Positions 30,470-39,233 of a stretch of 64,000 bases of DNA are shown here, piece after piece. Source of the DNA: Nodosilinea sp. LEGE 07088. Its GTDB lineage: Bacteria; Cyanobacteriota; Cyanobacteriia; Phormidesmidales; Phormidesmidaceae. Position 1 is the first letter of the stretch; each line of letters begins with the position of its first letter. The stretch lies in the NCBI RefSeq assembly GCF_015207395.1, contig NZ_JADEWX010000004.1, positions 30,628 to 94,627 of the forward strand. Direction: 5' to 3'. The notes under the pieces were generated by a model, which was given only the letters and a program-made list of their open reading frames with translations, did no database searches and was not told the DNA's origin. The position numbers and the translations under genes are program-made.

Positions 30470-32743
30470 ATGCCGCTTCGACTATTTCTTCGCCCTAGGG
30501 CCCCTAAGGTCAATAGCCCTGGCCCTGTCCAGGTGTGGGTGGGTGGCCGCCCTAGCCGTCTCTGGCGCTGGTTAGGGCCACCGCTGGTGCTATGTGGGTT
30601 AGGGGGTGGCCTGGCGCTACTGGTACTGAGCTTTCGGCTGGGCCTGCGGCTCATGCTCGATCCCCAGGCTGTACCCCAGGGATGGGCTCGGTTACAGTCG
30701 CAGTCTGTGAGTTTACCCCCGGCTACGACTCTAGATGAGCTGCGACGGCAGGCGGCGGCAGAGCAGCAGCAACTGGGCGTGCCGCTGCCCGTGCAGGGAA
30801 AATCTGGCTGGCAAGTGCTGCCCCTGCTAGAGGCCGATACTGGGGCGATCGCCGCCCTGACCCTCTATCAAACCCAGCCTGGCCCTGGCGGCAGCGACGA
30901 TGAATGGCGGGCGATCGCAACCCTTACGGTAGATCCCCTACCCCGAGCAACGGTGCTGGCTCCCTGGCACAGCAGCCCCCAGGCCCCTACCGCCTTACCG
31001 ACCACCCTGCCTCTGACAAAGATAGCGCCGCTACCACCAGCCGCCTCGGCCTCGGGCACCTGGTTCACCCTAGAAGGTATCTGGCAAGAGCAGGGACTGG
31101 CCCTCCGCTACGGACACCTGCTCTACATCGATCCGCAGACCCCGCAGCTAGACCTGCTGGCCTCCTGGAGCAGCCCCACCAACCGTCCACCCCAGTGGGT
31201 CGATCTCGATGGCCAAGCACCCAGCGATCTCGTCGTTGATGAAACCGTAGGCCTAGACCCGGCCCTGCGAGGCATACAGGTGCTGGCCGGGACGACTCCG
31301 CGCCTGCAGCCAGTGTCGTGGCTGCGCATGCCCGTCGATGCCGGTGCCCAGGCCGTTGCCTATCAGCGGGCGCTGCGATCGGCGCGAGGCGGTCTGTGGC
31401 ACCCGGCCAAAACCCAGCTCGCTGGGCTAAAAGCATCCCTTGGTCAAAACTGGACCCCAGCGGCTGAGGCCCAGCTCAGGTTGATGGAGCGCCATGCCGC
31501 GATTACGTCCCAGCAGGCTGGGCAAGACTGGTCGACACCAACCCAGCAGATGCTGGCGCTGGTGATCGATGGCCGTTGGGATGGGGCGTTAGCAATCCTA
31601 GAGGCCAACCCCGATCTATTGCCAGCGGTGATTAAACGCCTAGAGGCCGATCAGGGTCGGCTGTGGAATCGTATTAGCGCTGCGGCGGCTCTCCCCAACC
31701 CAGACCCAGCCGTATACGTTTGGGGAGGGCTGGCACTCAGGGCTCGGCCAGCCCAGCCTGACCGTCGGGATGGGGCCGATCAAGACTGGCTAAACCGACA
31801 GTCGGTGCCGACAGCGGCCCGGCAACGGTTGACCGCTGTGCTGGCCGCTTTGTCGAGGGCTGAGCAACCAGCGGTTGCTAGGGTCAAGACCGCTACTGAA
31901 GCGTCGACAACCGAGGCGTCGGAGGGTGGCGCTGCGATCGCTCTACCCCCCCTGAAGGCGATCATCGGCCAGGCCCGTCCGATCGCAGCGCCCAGCAGTG
32001 GCTACGCGGCGCCAGGTCAAGCCCTCGATGCTTCGTTAGGGCAGTGGTACGCCATCGAGCTACGAGCTATAAACCAGGGCAGAACCTGGCAATCGGGCGG
32101 TCTGGTAATCCCTAGTGGAGCCGCCCCAGCGGCGGTTTGGCCAGCGATTCAGCCCGTGGCCCAGGCCTCACCGCAGCTGTTGCAGTGGGTTAGCCCGACC
32201 ACTGGGGTGGCGGCTCCCATCACCCTGCGAGGGCTACAGTTAACCGATGGGATCGCGACCCTGCTGGCTACCGGGCCACCGGCCAACGAGGCGGCGCTAC
32301 CGCCTCTCATATTTTCCCAGGGAGCCCTGATGTGGTTGGCTGCTGGCCAGCGTCAGCAGCCGGAGTCGGCGGTGGTGGCAGCGGCAGTGGAGCTTGCTAT
32401 CTTTGATCGTCAGCCTGCCCCAGCGAGCCTGATGGATGTCTTGGATGAGCTGTCGCAGCACAGCCTGGACTTGACCGGGGATGGCCAACCAGAACGAGTC
32501 TTGACCTGGAATCAGGCCGCTCTGAATCAACTTAAAACCTGGGGTGTCTCGGTAGACCAGAACAGTTCTAAAACCATTATTCTCAGCTCCAATGGCACGG
32601 TGCTCTACAGCGATATATTGGCCTCCCAAACCCTAGTCGCGTTGACGAGCCCGGCCCCAGGGAGCCCCGTGGAGTTGCTGGTGTATGGGTCTGGAGGTTA
32701 CCAGCTATTATCCTGGGCGGCGGCGGCTCAACGGTTTGAGTGA
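30470..32743 (+). CDS. Large single-span membrane-anchored protein, unknown function
   Basis: 757 residues. One hydrophobic segment at about residues 40-62 (PLVLCGLGGGLALLVLSFRLGL region) anchors it, with a long Pro/Ala/Gln-rich extracytoplasmic part. I recognise no catalytic domain. A region near 670-740 (LDLTGDGQPERVLTW followed by SSNGTVLYSD) resembles VCBS/FG-GAP-like repeats of surface proteins. Base use matches its neighbours. The stop codon lies inside a 24-bp tandem duplication. Confidence 0.7.
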   Translation: MPLRLFLRPRAPKVNSPGPVQVWVGGRPSRLWRWLGPPLVLCGLGGGLALLVLSFRLGLRLMLDPQAVPQGWARLQSQSVSLPPATTLDELRRQAAAEQQQLGVPLPVQGKSGWQVLPLLEADTGAIAALTLYQTQPGPGGSDDEWRAIATLTVDPLPRATVLAPWHSSPQAPTALPTTLPLTKIAPLPPAASASGTWFTLEGIWQEQGLALRYGHLLYIDPQTPQLDLLASWSSPTNRPPQWVDLDGQAPSDLVVDETVGLDPALRGIQVLAGTTPRLQPVSWLRMPVDAGAQAVAYQRALRSARGGLWHPAKTQLAGLKASLGQNWTPAAEAQLRLMERHAAITSQQAGQDWSTPTQQMLALVIDGRWDGALAILEANPDLLPAVIKRLEADQGRLWNRISAAAALPNPDPAVYVWGGLALRARPAQPDRRDGADQDWLNRQSVPTAARQRLTAVLAALSRAEQPAVARVKTATEASTTEASEGGAAIALPPLKAIIGQARPIAAPSSGYAAPGQALDASLGQWYAIELRAINQGRTWQSGGLVIPSGAAPAAVWPAIQPVAQASPQLLQWVSPTTGVAAPITLRGLQLTDGIATLLATGPPANEAALPPLIFSQGALMWLAAGQRQQPESAVVAAAVELAIFDRQPAPASLMDVLDELSQHSLDLTGDGQPERVLTWNQAALNQLKTWGVSVDQNSSKTIILSSNGTVLYSDILASQTLVALTSPAPGSPVELLVYGSGGYQLLSWAAAAQRFE

Positions 32744-32777
32744 TCGCCGACTTAACGGTTTGAGTGAGCGGCGACTC
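32730..32777. repeat. 24-bp tandem duplication over a stop codon
   Basis: Two copies starting AACGGTTTGAGTGA (32730-32753 and 32754-32777), with three differences near the end of the unit. The first contains the stop TGA (32741-32743) of the preceding gene. Confidence 0.85.
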
Positions 32778-32841
32778 GGGCCTGCCCTTGGCAAAGTACC
32801 CTAGGTGAGTTAGATCTTGCAGTTACGGTAGTGCCGCCCCA

Positions 32842-33372
32842 CAACGCGATCGCGCCCTGGAACAACAGCTCGACGAGGCCCAAATTCAGACCGAAATTCT
32901 CAGGCTGGAGCAACAGCGCCAGGGGGAATTACTGCAAGACCAACAGCGTCAGGTGCAGCGAGCCCAGGCGCGCCTGGTCGAATCGCAATCACTGCTAGAC
33001 CAGGGATTTATTGCCGAGGATGAGTACGATCGCGATCGCGACGCCCTGGAAACCGCCCAGTCAGACCTGCGCGGGGCTGAGGTTGACCTCCAGCAGTCGG
33101 CACTAGCGATTCGTCAGAACCAGGCTACGCTGGCCAACCTACGGGCCCGGATTGCCGACAACGCCATTGTCGCCCCCTTCGATGCGGTCGTGCTCAATGA
33201 CGACAATGGCAAAGCCCAGCAGCGCCCCGTGACCACAGGGCTAGACATCTTAGAAGCGATCGAAATTCTCTCCGGGTTAGACGCAACCGACAATGTCATT
33301 CTGAACGCCCCGCCCGATCAGCCTCTAGCGGAGGGGATGGCAGTGGAAGCTAACCCATCTGCATTCCCCTAG
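32842..33372 (+). pseudogene. HlyD/MacA-type efflux adaptor, truncated and internally deleted
   Basis: Open frame of 177 codons without a plausible start (in-frame TGA at 32806). It reads as the two antiparallel helices of a membrane-fusion protein hairpin: LEQQRQGELLQDQQRQVQRA, LVESQSLLDQGFIAEDEYDR and LQQSALAIRQNQATL. The lipoyl half NAIVAPFDAVVLN follows, then a jump to a C-terminal VTTGLDILEAIEILSGL with NAPPDQPLAEGMAVE. The signal peptide, first lipoyl half and beta-barrel are missing. Intact members link an inner-membrane pump to an outer-membrane channel. Confidence 0.7.
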
Positions 33373-33399
33373 GGCCGCCGCCTACTCTGCGGAAGGTGC

Positions 33400-34269
33400 C
33401 TAGCGGTTGGTCATCACCACCCCTGCAATCACCAGACAGCCCCCCAGCAGTAGCGACGAGGTTGGCGTTTCTTGCAACATCAGGGCCGCCAGGGCGATCG
33501 CCCAGACTGGCACCAGGTTAATAAACACCCCAGCCCGCGCTGGCCCCAGCTGACGCAGACCGTCGTAGTACCAGCTAAAGCCCACCGCCGACCCGAAAAT
33601 GCCCAGGTAGACAATGCCGCCCCAGGTGGTGAGCGATGCGGTGGCGATCGCCAGCCCCAGCCCATCGGCCAGGGCTGGCCCCAGCAGCAGCAGCGCTCCG
33701 GTTACGCAGGCATAGGTGGTGGCTGCAAAGGGCGATAGCTCGGCCATGACTGCTTTGCCCAGCAGGCTGTAGCTCATCCAACTCACCACACAGCCCAGCA
33801 TCAACAGCTCCCCCAAGCCCACATCCCCCCGCAGCAGTTTCAGCGGGGCACCATCGCTAATCACCACTGCCGCTCCCACCAGCGAGAGGCCAATGCCCAG
33901 CAGCTTGGTGCGGCTGAGTGGGTCTTTAAACACCAGGGCCGCCCCCAGGGCGATCGCCACCGGGTTGAGGGCAATGATCAGCGCGGCTCGCCCGGCCTCC
34001 ACCGTTTTCAGCCCCGAGAAAAAGAACACGTTGTAGGCAAAAATGCCCGTCAACCCCAACAGTGCGATCGAGAGCCACAGCTTTTTGGGAGGCCAGGGCA
34101 ACCCGCCCTCGATCGCATAGGTGAGTATCACCAGCGCAACCGAAGCCACTGCAAAACGACAAAAGGCCGCAGCAAAGGCCCCCATATCCTGTACCACCAG
34201 CCGTCCGGCGATGAAGGTGCCGCCCCAAAGGGCCATCGTGACCAAAAGCTTAAGATAAGTCATCATCAT
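33400..34269 (-). CDS. EamA/DMT-family permease
   Basis: 289 residues in ten predicted membrane helices with the duplicated EamA arrangement: MALWGGTFIAGRLV near the N-terminus, and the second half beginning near residue 145. Members export amino acids, metabolites or drugs across the plasma membrane; the substrate cannot be read from sequence. The start has three consecutive ATG codons (34261-34269). Standalone gene. Confidence 0.88.
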   Translation of the reverse strand: MMMTYLKLLVTMALWGGTFIAGRLVVQDMGAFAAAFCRFAVASVALVILTYAIEGGLPWPPKKLWLSIALLGLTGIFAYNVFFFSGLKTVEAGRAALIIALNPVAIALGAALVFKDPLSRTKLLGIGLSLVGAAVVISDGAPLKLLRGDVGLGELLMLGCVVSWMSYSLLGKAVMAELSPFAATTYACVTGALLLLGPALADGLGLAIATASLTTWGGIVYLGIFGSAVGFSWYYDGLRQLGPARAGVFINLVPVWAIALAALMLQETPTSSLLLGGCLVIAGVVMTNR

Positions 34270-34341
34270 GGCTAAGCCGGGCTTACCGCCCTAAAACCTT
34301 GACCCAAAATGGAGCCAAGGTAGGCTATTGAGCCAACCCAC

Positions 34342-35151
34342 CTAAAATGACAGGCCCAGGGCTAAACAGTTGCCCCCTTCAACGGCACTGACCTGGTAAG
34401 CCTGGGTATCAATGGTGGTTGCAACCACGAGCTGGTCTTGGTCAAAGGTGGTGCCGTCGATAGTGCAGCTGCCCCTCAACACCAGCAGATAGTTACCGAT
34501 GTATTCGTAGCTCTCTAAGGACGTGCTTTGAATAAATTGAGAACTCATGCCACCCGCTGGATCGAGCGGCACCGAGTAAACTGAGACGCCAGCTTGGGCC
34601 TCGGCAAAGGGATACATGGTCTCAAAGTCAGGATCAGCGGTGTTGATTTGAACGGGCGTGTAGTCTTGAATCAGATCGGTGTTGGCAAAATCTGGGGGCG
34701 AAGCATAGGCCAAAATAAAGAAGCCCGTGCTGTCTGAGATCGAGTGGCCGCTGCCGGGCGGGTTAAAGTAGAGCGAGCCAGTCGGGTATACCCCCTTGGC
34801 ATCGGTCTGGGTGCCAGCGATTGCATAGACCGACTCGGTCATGGAATGGTAATGCAGCCCTACGCTACCGTCGGGGATGGTGTACCACAGAATGCTGATG
34901 TGCTCGGTGTCAGCAGCACCGGAAAGAATCAGCTTTTCGAGGTTTGGCCTGAAGGTAAAGAAGTCGTAGTTGCTCGGGTTTGCCGTGAGCTCAGCCAGGT
35001 CAACTACGTTGGAGTTAGCCAGCCCTGACTCCCTGGTTTCAGTTGTAGATTCTGACATTTCCTCAGCCATAGCAGGGGTAGAGATAAGGCCGTAGCCGAC
35101 AGAGGTAACCAGCCCTAGAACCATCAAAGCTCTAGATTGAACAGATTTCAT
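34342..35151 (-). CDS. Secreted cupin-domain protein
   Basis: 269 residues. A clear Sec signal peptide (MKSVQSRALMVLGLVTSVGY region, likely cleaved after ISTPAMA at about residue 29). The mature part contains a cupin signature: VGLHYHSMTESVYAIAG with the two metal histidines and glutamate, and PTGSLYFNPPGSGHSI supplying the third histidine. A second, degenerate barrel is likely from about 170 to 265. Periplasmic or extracellular; the reaction is unknown. No neighbour suggests a pathway. Confidence 0.78.
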   Translation of the reverse strand: MKSVQSRALMVLGLVTSVGYGLISTPAMAEEMSESTTETRESGLANSNVVDLAELTANPSNYDFFTFRPNLEKLILSGAADTEHISILWYTIPDGSVGLHYHSMTESVYAIAGTQTDAKGVYPTGSLYFNPPGSGHSISDSTGFFILAYASPPDFANTDLIQDYTPVQINTADPDFETMYPFAEAQAGVSVYSVPLDPAGGMSSQFIQSTSLESYEYIGNYLLVLRGSCTIDGTTFDQDQLVVATTIDTQAYQVSAVEGGNCLALGLSF

Positions 35152-35432
35152 AGCTAACGGCTCCTAGGCCAAAGATGATGGAGGATAATGCTGAAAACAA
35201 GAGCTAAACCCTATCACAGCCAGAATTAGCCATCTGTTAGGGGCGGACAACTCCCAGGCAGCACCTGTGATACCAAATCCACCCGCCCGCGCTGCCATTA
35301 AGGCCAACCTGTAGGGCATTAGGGTAGCCAAGCCAGAGGCCCTATGGAATTTGCCCCGAGCAATAGGAGATAGCCAAGTCGGATTTGGCCTGAGATCGGA
35401 TTTGGCCTGGGAATGGTTCAGCCTACCGACCC

Positions 35433-35672
35433 TCAATCCTCCGCAGGTGTAATACGGCGAGTCATTACGCTGATGTATTCGCCGCTGCGTCCGGTAGGGA
35501 TAGGGTCGATCCAGGCGACTCTGGCGCAATACCGCAACACTTCCATGCGGTTAATGGCTTCTATGACAGCAGCATAGTCACCGAGGAGAATGTGGGTCAG
35601 GCGATCGGGTTGGTAAGTTGGCAGCGTAAACGTGCTGGGAAGGTCATTCTCCCCAAGAGGCTCATTCAACAT
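35433..35672 (-). CDS. Small protein of cyanobacterial type, unknown function
   Basis: 79 residues, no signal peptide or membrane span. The block TYQPDRLTHILLGDYAAVIE followed by AINRMEVLRYCARVAWIDPIPTG resembles a small protein I associate with cyanobacteria, but I know no assigned function. It is flanked by repeat-containing intergenic DNA on the 5' side. Confidence 0.65.
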   Translation of the reverse strand: MLNEPLGENDLPSTFTLPTYQPDRLTHILLGDYAAVIEAINRMEVLRYCARVAWIDPIPTGRSGEYISVMTRRITPAED

Positions 35673-35710
35673 AGTTTTTAGTCGTTAGAGGTCCGTTTCT
35701 AGCGTTGTGG

Positions 35711-35734
35711 GCTCGGGCTTATGTAAGCCCGAGC
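35711..35734. repeat. 24-bp perfect palindrome
   Basis: GCTCGGGCTTA-TG-TAAGCCCGAGC, 11-base arms and a 2-base centre. No U-tract on either side, so a dispersed palindrome (REP-like) is more likely than a terminator. Lies 39 bases upstream of the minus-strand gene at 35433-35672. Confidence 0.8.
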
Positions 35735-35781
35735 AAGTGAGTGGGAATAGGACTTGCCTGAGAAATCTGGCGACACTAGAC

Positions 35782-35845
35782 CAGAACAGATCAGTGCCAG
35801 AACAAATCAGTGCCAGAACAAATCGGTTCTAGAACAGGTGATTCA
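35782..35845. repeat. 16-bp tandem repeat, four decaying copies
   Basis: Unit CAGAACAAATCAGTGC at 35782, 35798, 35814 and 35830, the last two with substitutions. Confidence 0.8.
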
Positions 35846-36002
35846 GCCTGGACAGATTTTGTTGCCTAGCGCGAGGAAAAGAGCCCTGGGAGGTGCATTG
35901 GCATATTGCATGGGTGATCGGAAAAGAACATTTCGCGTCAGAAGTACACCTGATCGCATATCAATATTATGTGGGTCAGACGAACAAAAAGTCAATAGAA
36001 TT

Positions 36003-36500
36003 TTATGAATCTGATTCTAGATCTCCGAAGTTAGCTTGTTTAGCAATGATGTTTAAAAGCTTCCGCTTAGAGCGATCGGGCTCATACTTGCTGTTTTCCC
36101 ATTCGCTCACGGTTTCTCGGCGCACGCCGAGTTCACTGGCAAACTGCTCCTGGTTGAGCCCTTTGTACACCCGCAGCGCCTTAATAGCACGGCCCTGCCA
36201 ATCGATCGCACCATCCTTGTGCTGAACCTGGTAAGTAGCCTGGAAGGTTTGAAAGGTGACGGTCTGCTGAGCTAAATCGACCGCCTCTACCTGGTAACCG
36301 GCGCTCACCCAGGCCCTGGCCTGGAGGGCACTGGCGCTATCGCGATTGCTCCACCAGTTTTTCTTCTTCAGCGCTGAAGTCGGCAATGAGCGGCCTATTA
36401 GGGTCTCAATCTCAGCAAATGTCAGGCTTATGGCCCCCTGCTCACAGTGTTGCAAATGTTCGAAGAGGGGATAGTATTTGCTTCCAGGTTTGACGCTCAT
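36003..36500 (-). CDS. XRE-type HTH regulator with distinct N-terminal domain
   Basis: 165 residues. The C-terminal 60 form a Cro/CI helix-turn-helix: YKGLNQEQFASELGVRRETVSEWE. The N-terminal ~90 residues contain YYPLFEHLQHCEQGAISLTF, AEIETLIGRSLPTSA and WWSNRDSASALQARAW, a compact module that I cannot name securely but that recurs in proteins with a KYxPLxxYL start. The order (module first, HTH last) is unusual for XRE regulators. Function: DNA-binding regulator, target unknown. Confidence 0.75.
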   Translation of the reverse strand: MSVKPGSKYYPLFEHLQHCEQGAISLTFAEIETLIGRSLPTSALKKKNWWSNRDSASALQARAWVSAGYQVEAVDLAQQTVTFQTFQATYQVQHKDGAIDWQGRAIKALRVYKGLNQEQFASELGVRRETVSEWENSKYEPDRSKRKLLNIIAKQANFGDLESDS

Positions 36501-36586
36501 GGCCCAGGGCTACCTTGGCAGTAGAACTCATTATGTCGCTAAAAGCCAGAAATTCAGCTCAAGCAACCCTATGGTATCAAGGCTGT

Positions 36587-37270
36587 TCAGACAAGAGATA
36601 ATCCGGGCTTTTGGCCTGGCTGTACTAAGCTGGGGCGTTCAGCGGCAGGTTTGGTGATAAATTCGACGACCTTGCCCAAGTCTTTGAACATCTTCGCCTC
36701 AATATCGCGACGGTAGGCCTCGGCTACAGCAGTAGCGTGGAAGTAGCGCAGAGCATCACTCAGATAGCGCACATGGCGTTCTTCGTCTTGCAGCACTGAC
36801 TCGATCGCAGCCCGGGTAACCGTCAACTGTGCAGGCAAGGCCTTCAGCATACAGCGGAAGCCGCGTACGCCCATCTCTTCGGCCAAAAAGACACTGGCTA
36901 ACAGGTGAGGCAACGGCGCTGCGGCCAGGTCTTCGACCTGGTGGTAGCGCCGCATGGAGGCTTCGCCTACGCTCAATCGCGACTGCTGGGCGGCTTGGCT
37001 ATCGAGATCAATAAAGTAGCCTTCGCGCTCTACAGCCCTGGTGAAAATTTGAGCATGGCGCACCTCGTCATTGACGTGGCGCTGCATTTGTTCGTCGAGC
37101 CAGCTGGGAATATCAGTGGCCTTGGCCTGCCGAATATAATCAACCGTGCGGCTGCCTTCGGCTTCCTGCAGAGCCAGGGATGCTAACAGGTGAGGCCGCC
37201 GTTGGGCGTTTGCAGCGCTCTGACTATAGTAGATGGCGCTAAAGCTAATCAATAGGTAGTGCTGAAGCAT
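36587..37270 (-). CDS. Ferritin-like diiron protein
   Basis: 227 residues, nearly all helical. Two Glu/Glu-x-x-His pairs typical of a four-helix diiron site are visible: ALQEAEGSRTVDYI with NDEVRHAQIFTRA, and FLAEEMGVRGFRCML with LQDEERHVRYLSDAL. These fit the ferritin-like superfamily (rubrerythrin/MiaE/DUF455 type). Possible activities are peroxide reduction, iron handling or oxygenation. No signal peptide. Proline-rich 15-residue tail. Substrate not assignable. Confidence 0.75.
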   Translation of the reverse strand: MLQHYLLISFSAIYYSQSAANAQRRPHLLASLALQEAEGSRTVDYIRQAKATDIPSWLDEQMQRHVNDEVRHAQIFTRAVEREGYFIDLDSQAAQQSRLSVGEASMRRYHQVEDLAAAPLPHLLASVFLAEEMGVRGFRCMLKALPAQLTVTRAAIESVLQDEERHVRYLSDALRYFHATAVAEAYRRDIEAKMFKDLGKVVEFITKPAAERPSLVQPGQKPGLSLV

Positions 37271-37417
37271 CGCTCAGGGCTAAAAAATTGGATCCTGTGG
37301 TTATTGTAGAAAGTCCTAGCCGATGCTACCGCCTCGGTCAAAACGCAGCCAAAAATAAAGCCGGAGAACGTTGGTGTCTGCGGCTGGGCTGCGAGCTTGC
37401 TTGGGGCCAGGAATCAG

Positions 37418-37933
37418 CTAGGCTAAATCGGCATCGGCATCGGCATCGGCAGTAGGCGGAACCGCAGAGGCAGTGGCCTCTGGAGCCGAAACAGGTGGCT
37501 CAGGGGCTGGAGGAGGTGCCACCGGCGCGACAACGGGAGCGGGCTGGGCTGGGGGTTCTGCTGCCACCGAAGGCTTGGGCTCGGACTCTGGAATGCCCAA
37601 TTGCTGACGGGCTTGGGAAAGGAGATAGGCGGTACTCGACTGCACGGTATTGAGCAGGGCTTGACCGGTAGAGGCCATCGAGGCAGGCGCAGCGCTAGGG
37701 TCTTTTTCGCTGAGGCCAATGTACCAAGTGCGGGTGCTGCGGCCCAGGCCGACAGCGGTGCGATAGAACCACTCCCCCCCGACAAAGGTGAGGCAAATAA
37801 CTAACCACAGCAGGATAGCGACTTCCCGGAGAATATCCCAGGTGCGGGCTAGGGTCTTTTTGTAGATGTCGCCAGTGTCGGCAGAAAACAAGAGCTGACT
37901 GACGATGCTGGCTTGTTCTTTAATCTTATCCAT
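37418..37933 (-). CDS. Single-span membrane protein with Pro/Ala-rich tail
   Basis: 171 residues. A hydrophobic helix at about residues 37-57 (LREVAILLWLVICLTFVGGE) anchors it; the N-terminal 35 residues are charged. From residue 118 the tail is dominated by Pro, Ala and Val, ending in a DADADADLA run encoded by a short GGCATC repeat, a slippage hot spot. Otherwise unknown. Confidence 0.65.
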   Translation of the reverse strand: MDKIKEQASIVSQLLFSADTGDIYKKTLARTWDILREVAILLWLVICLTFVGGEWFYRTAVGLGRSTRTWYIGLSEKDPSAAPASMASTGQALLNTVQSSTAYLLSQARQQLGIPESEPKPSVAAEPPAQPAPVVAPVAPPPAPEPPVSAPEATASAVPPTADADADADLA

Positions 37934-38050
37934 AGATCAAAACACTCCAATGGCTAACAATAGCTGGGCAGTCACGACAATTTTATGCCCACATAGTAAG
38001 CTCAGAGGCGATCGGATAGTGATGCCTGGATGAATCTAAAGTAAAGGCCT

Positions 38051-38989
38051 TTAAGCCCCTTCACTCCAAATCTTCTTCAAGACTTGGTCTGGATTAATGT
38101 CGGCTAAGGTGCCATTAGCAGAAGTAAGGGTGACTAGGCGATTGGCATCATGACTGGGCAGCAGGGGGCGATCGCCAGACAGCAGCCCTAGGGCGTAGAC
38201 ATTGAGAGCCATAGCCAAGCCCAACGGGTAGCCTTCTACTGCCACCACGAGGTTAGCCGCCGCAATCATCGCGGCGGCCTGACCTGGCGTTTCTGGCCGC
38301 AGAATCTTCAGGTCGGGTACTAAGGTGGCAATGGCGGCGGCTTGGGGTGCCCCCTCGTCGGTCTGGAGGATTACCACCGGCAAATCAGGCTGGCGCTGCT
38401 GAAAATCTTTGAGGATAGCGACCCAGCTGTCGGTGGGGTAGATCGCCCCCGTTGCCGTAGGGCCGGGATATACCAACACGTAGCCATCGGCTAGCCCCGC
38501 CCCTTTGTGCATTGCTTCAACGGCGGCGAGGTCGCTGCGAGGCACATTAATCGAGAGTGCCGGCGGGGTGCCAGAAATATTGATGAGCCCGAGCAAATCG
38601 CCATAGTCAGGGGTCTCAGCCTGGCGCGGCACCGTATTGGTTAGCAGCAGATCGTTGGCCCCACCGCTGTAGCCCAGCCGCGCAGGCACCCCGCTCAGCC
38701 ACAACAACAGGCCAATAGACCAGGAATCGGTGAGGGTGAGCGCCACATCGAACTCGCGATCGCGCACAATGCCCAACAGGTTGGCCCAGTCTGCCGGGCT
38801 ATTACTGGCCTCAAAGTTGTAGGGCACCACTTCGGCGACCGCTGTCGAGAGCTTATAGATGGCCGCAGTGCCAGGGGCCGCGACCACTGATACTTCGGCG
38901 TTTTCAAAGCTGTCTTTGATCTGATTAATGATCGGAAAGAAGCTCAGCTGAGTCTCCGTTTCCCCTGGGACAAGAGCCAGTACCCGCAT
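38051..38989 (-). CDS. Glycosyltransferase family 9 (heptosyltransferase-like)
   Basis: 312 residues in the GT-B fold. N-terminal VLALVPGETETQLSFFPIINQIK, central DVALTLTDSWSIGLLLWLSGVPARLGYSGG, and C-terminal VYPGPTATGAIYPTDSWVAIL fit the ADP-heptose transferase family. In cyanobacteria, GT9 members may decorate LPS or other envelope glycans; donor sugar unknown. Cytosolic face of the inner membrane. No partners nearby except the ispD gene divergent to it. Confidence 0.82.
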   Translation of the reverse strand: MRVLALVPGETETQLSFFPIINQIKDSFENAEVSVVAAPGTAAIYKLSTAVAEVVPYNFEASNSPADWANLLGIVRDREFDVALTLTDSWSIGLLLWLSGVPARLGYSGGANDLLLTNTVPRQAETPDYGDLLGLINISGTPPALSINVPRSDLAAVEAMHKGAGLADGYVLVYPGPTATGAIYPTDSWVAILKDFQQRQPDLPVVILQTDEGAPQAAAIATLVPDLKILRPETPGQAAAMIAAANLVVAVEGYPLGLAMALNVYALGLLSGDRPLLPSHDANRLVTLTSANGTLADINPDQVLKKIWSEGA

Positions 38990-39233
38990 AGTTAACGTCC
39001 ATGCCTATTCGCAAGCTATTGTAGTGGAACCTGGTTAAGGTTAAAGGGATATCTGGCTGACAAAATGCATTAAATTTCACCAAAGGTGATAAATCCTGCC
39101 CTCCGGAGGTCAAAATTCACCCGGATGATGCCGCCAAACGTCAGTCTCCAGGCCCATCTCCCCCCAGCCCGGCCCGATCGTGAGTGGCCAGCTCAGCCCG
39201 CCCCAGCCAGGTATTGTCCGTTTTGCGCCCGCT

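Larger units (their letters stand above)
35673..36002. other. Repeat-rich intergenic region
   Basis: 330 bases holding the 24-base palindrome (35711-35734) and four 16-bp tandem repeats (35782-35845). A frame over the tandem repeats (35754-36008) lacks conserved features and is not called. Confidence 0.55.

Noticed and set aside
35754..36008. 84-codon plus-strand frame over the 16-bp array
   Set aside because: Composed largely of translated tandem repeat; no plausible protein features.
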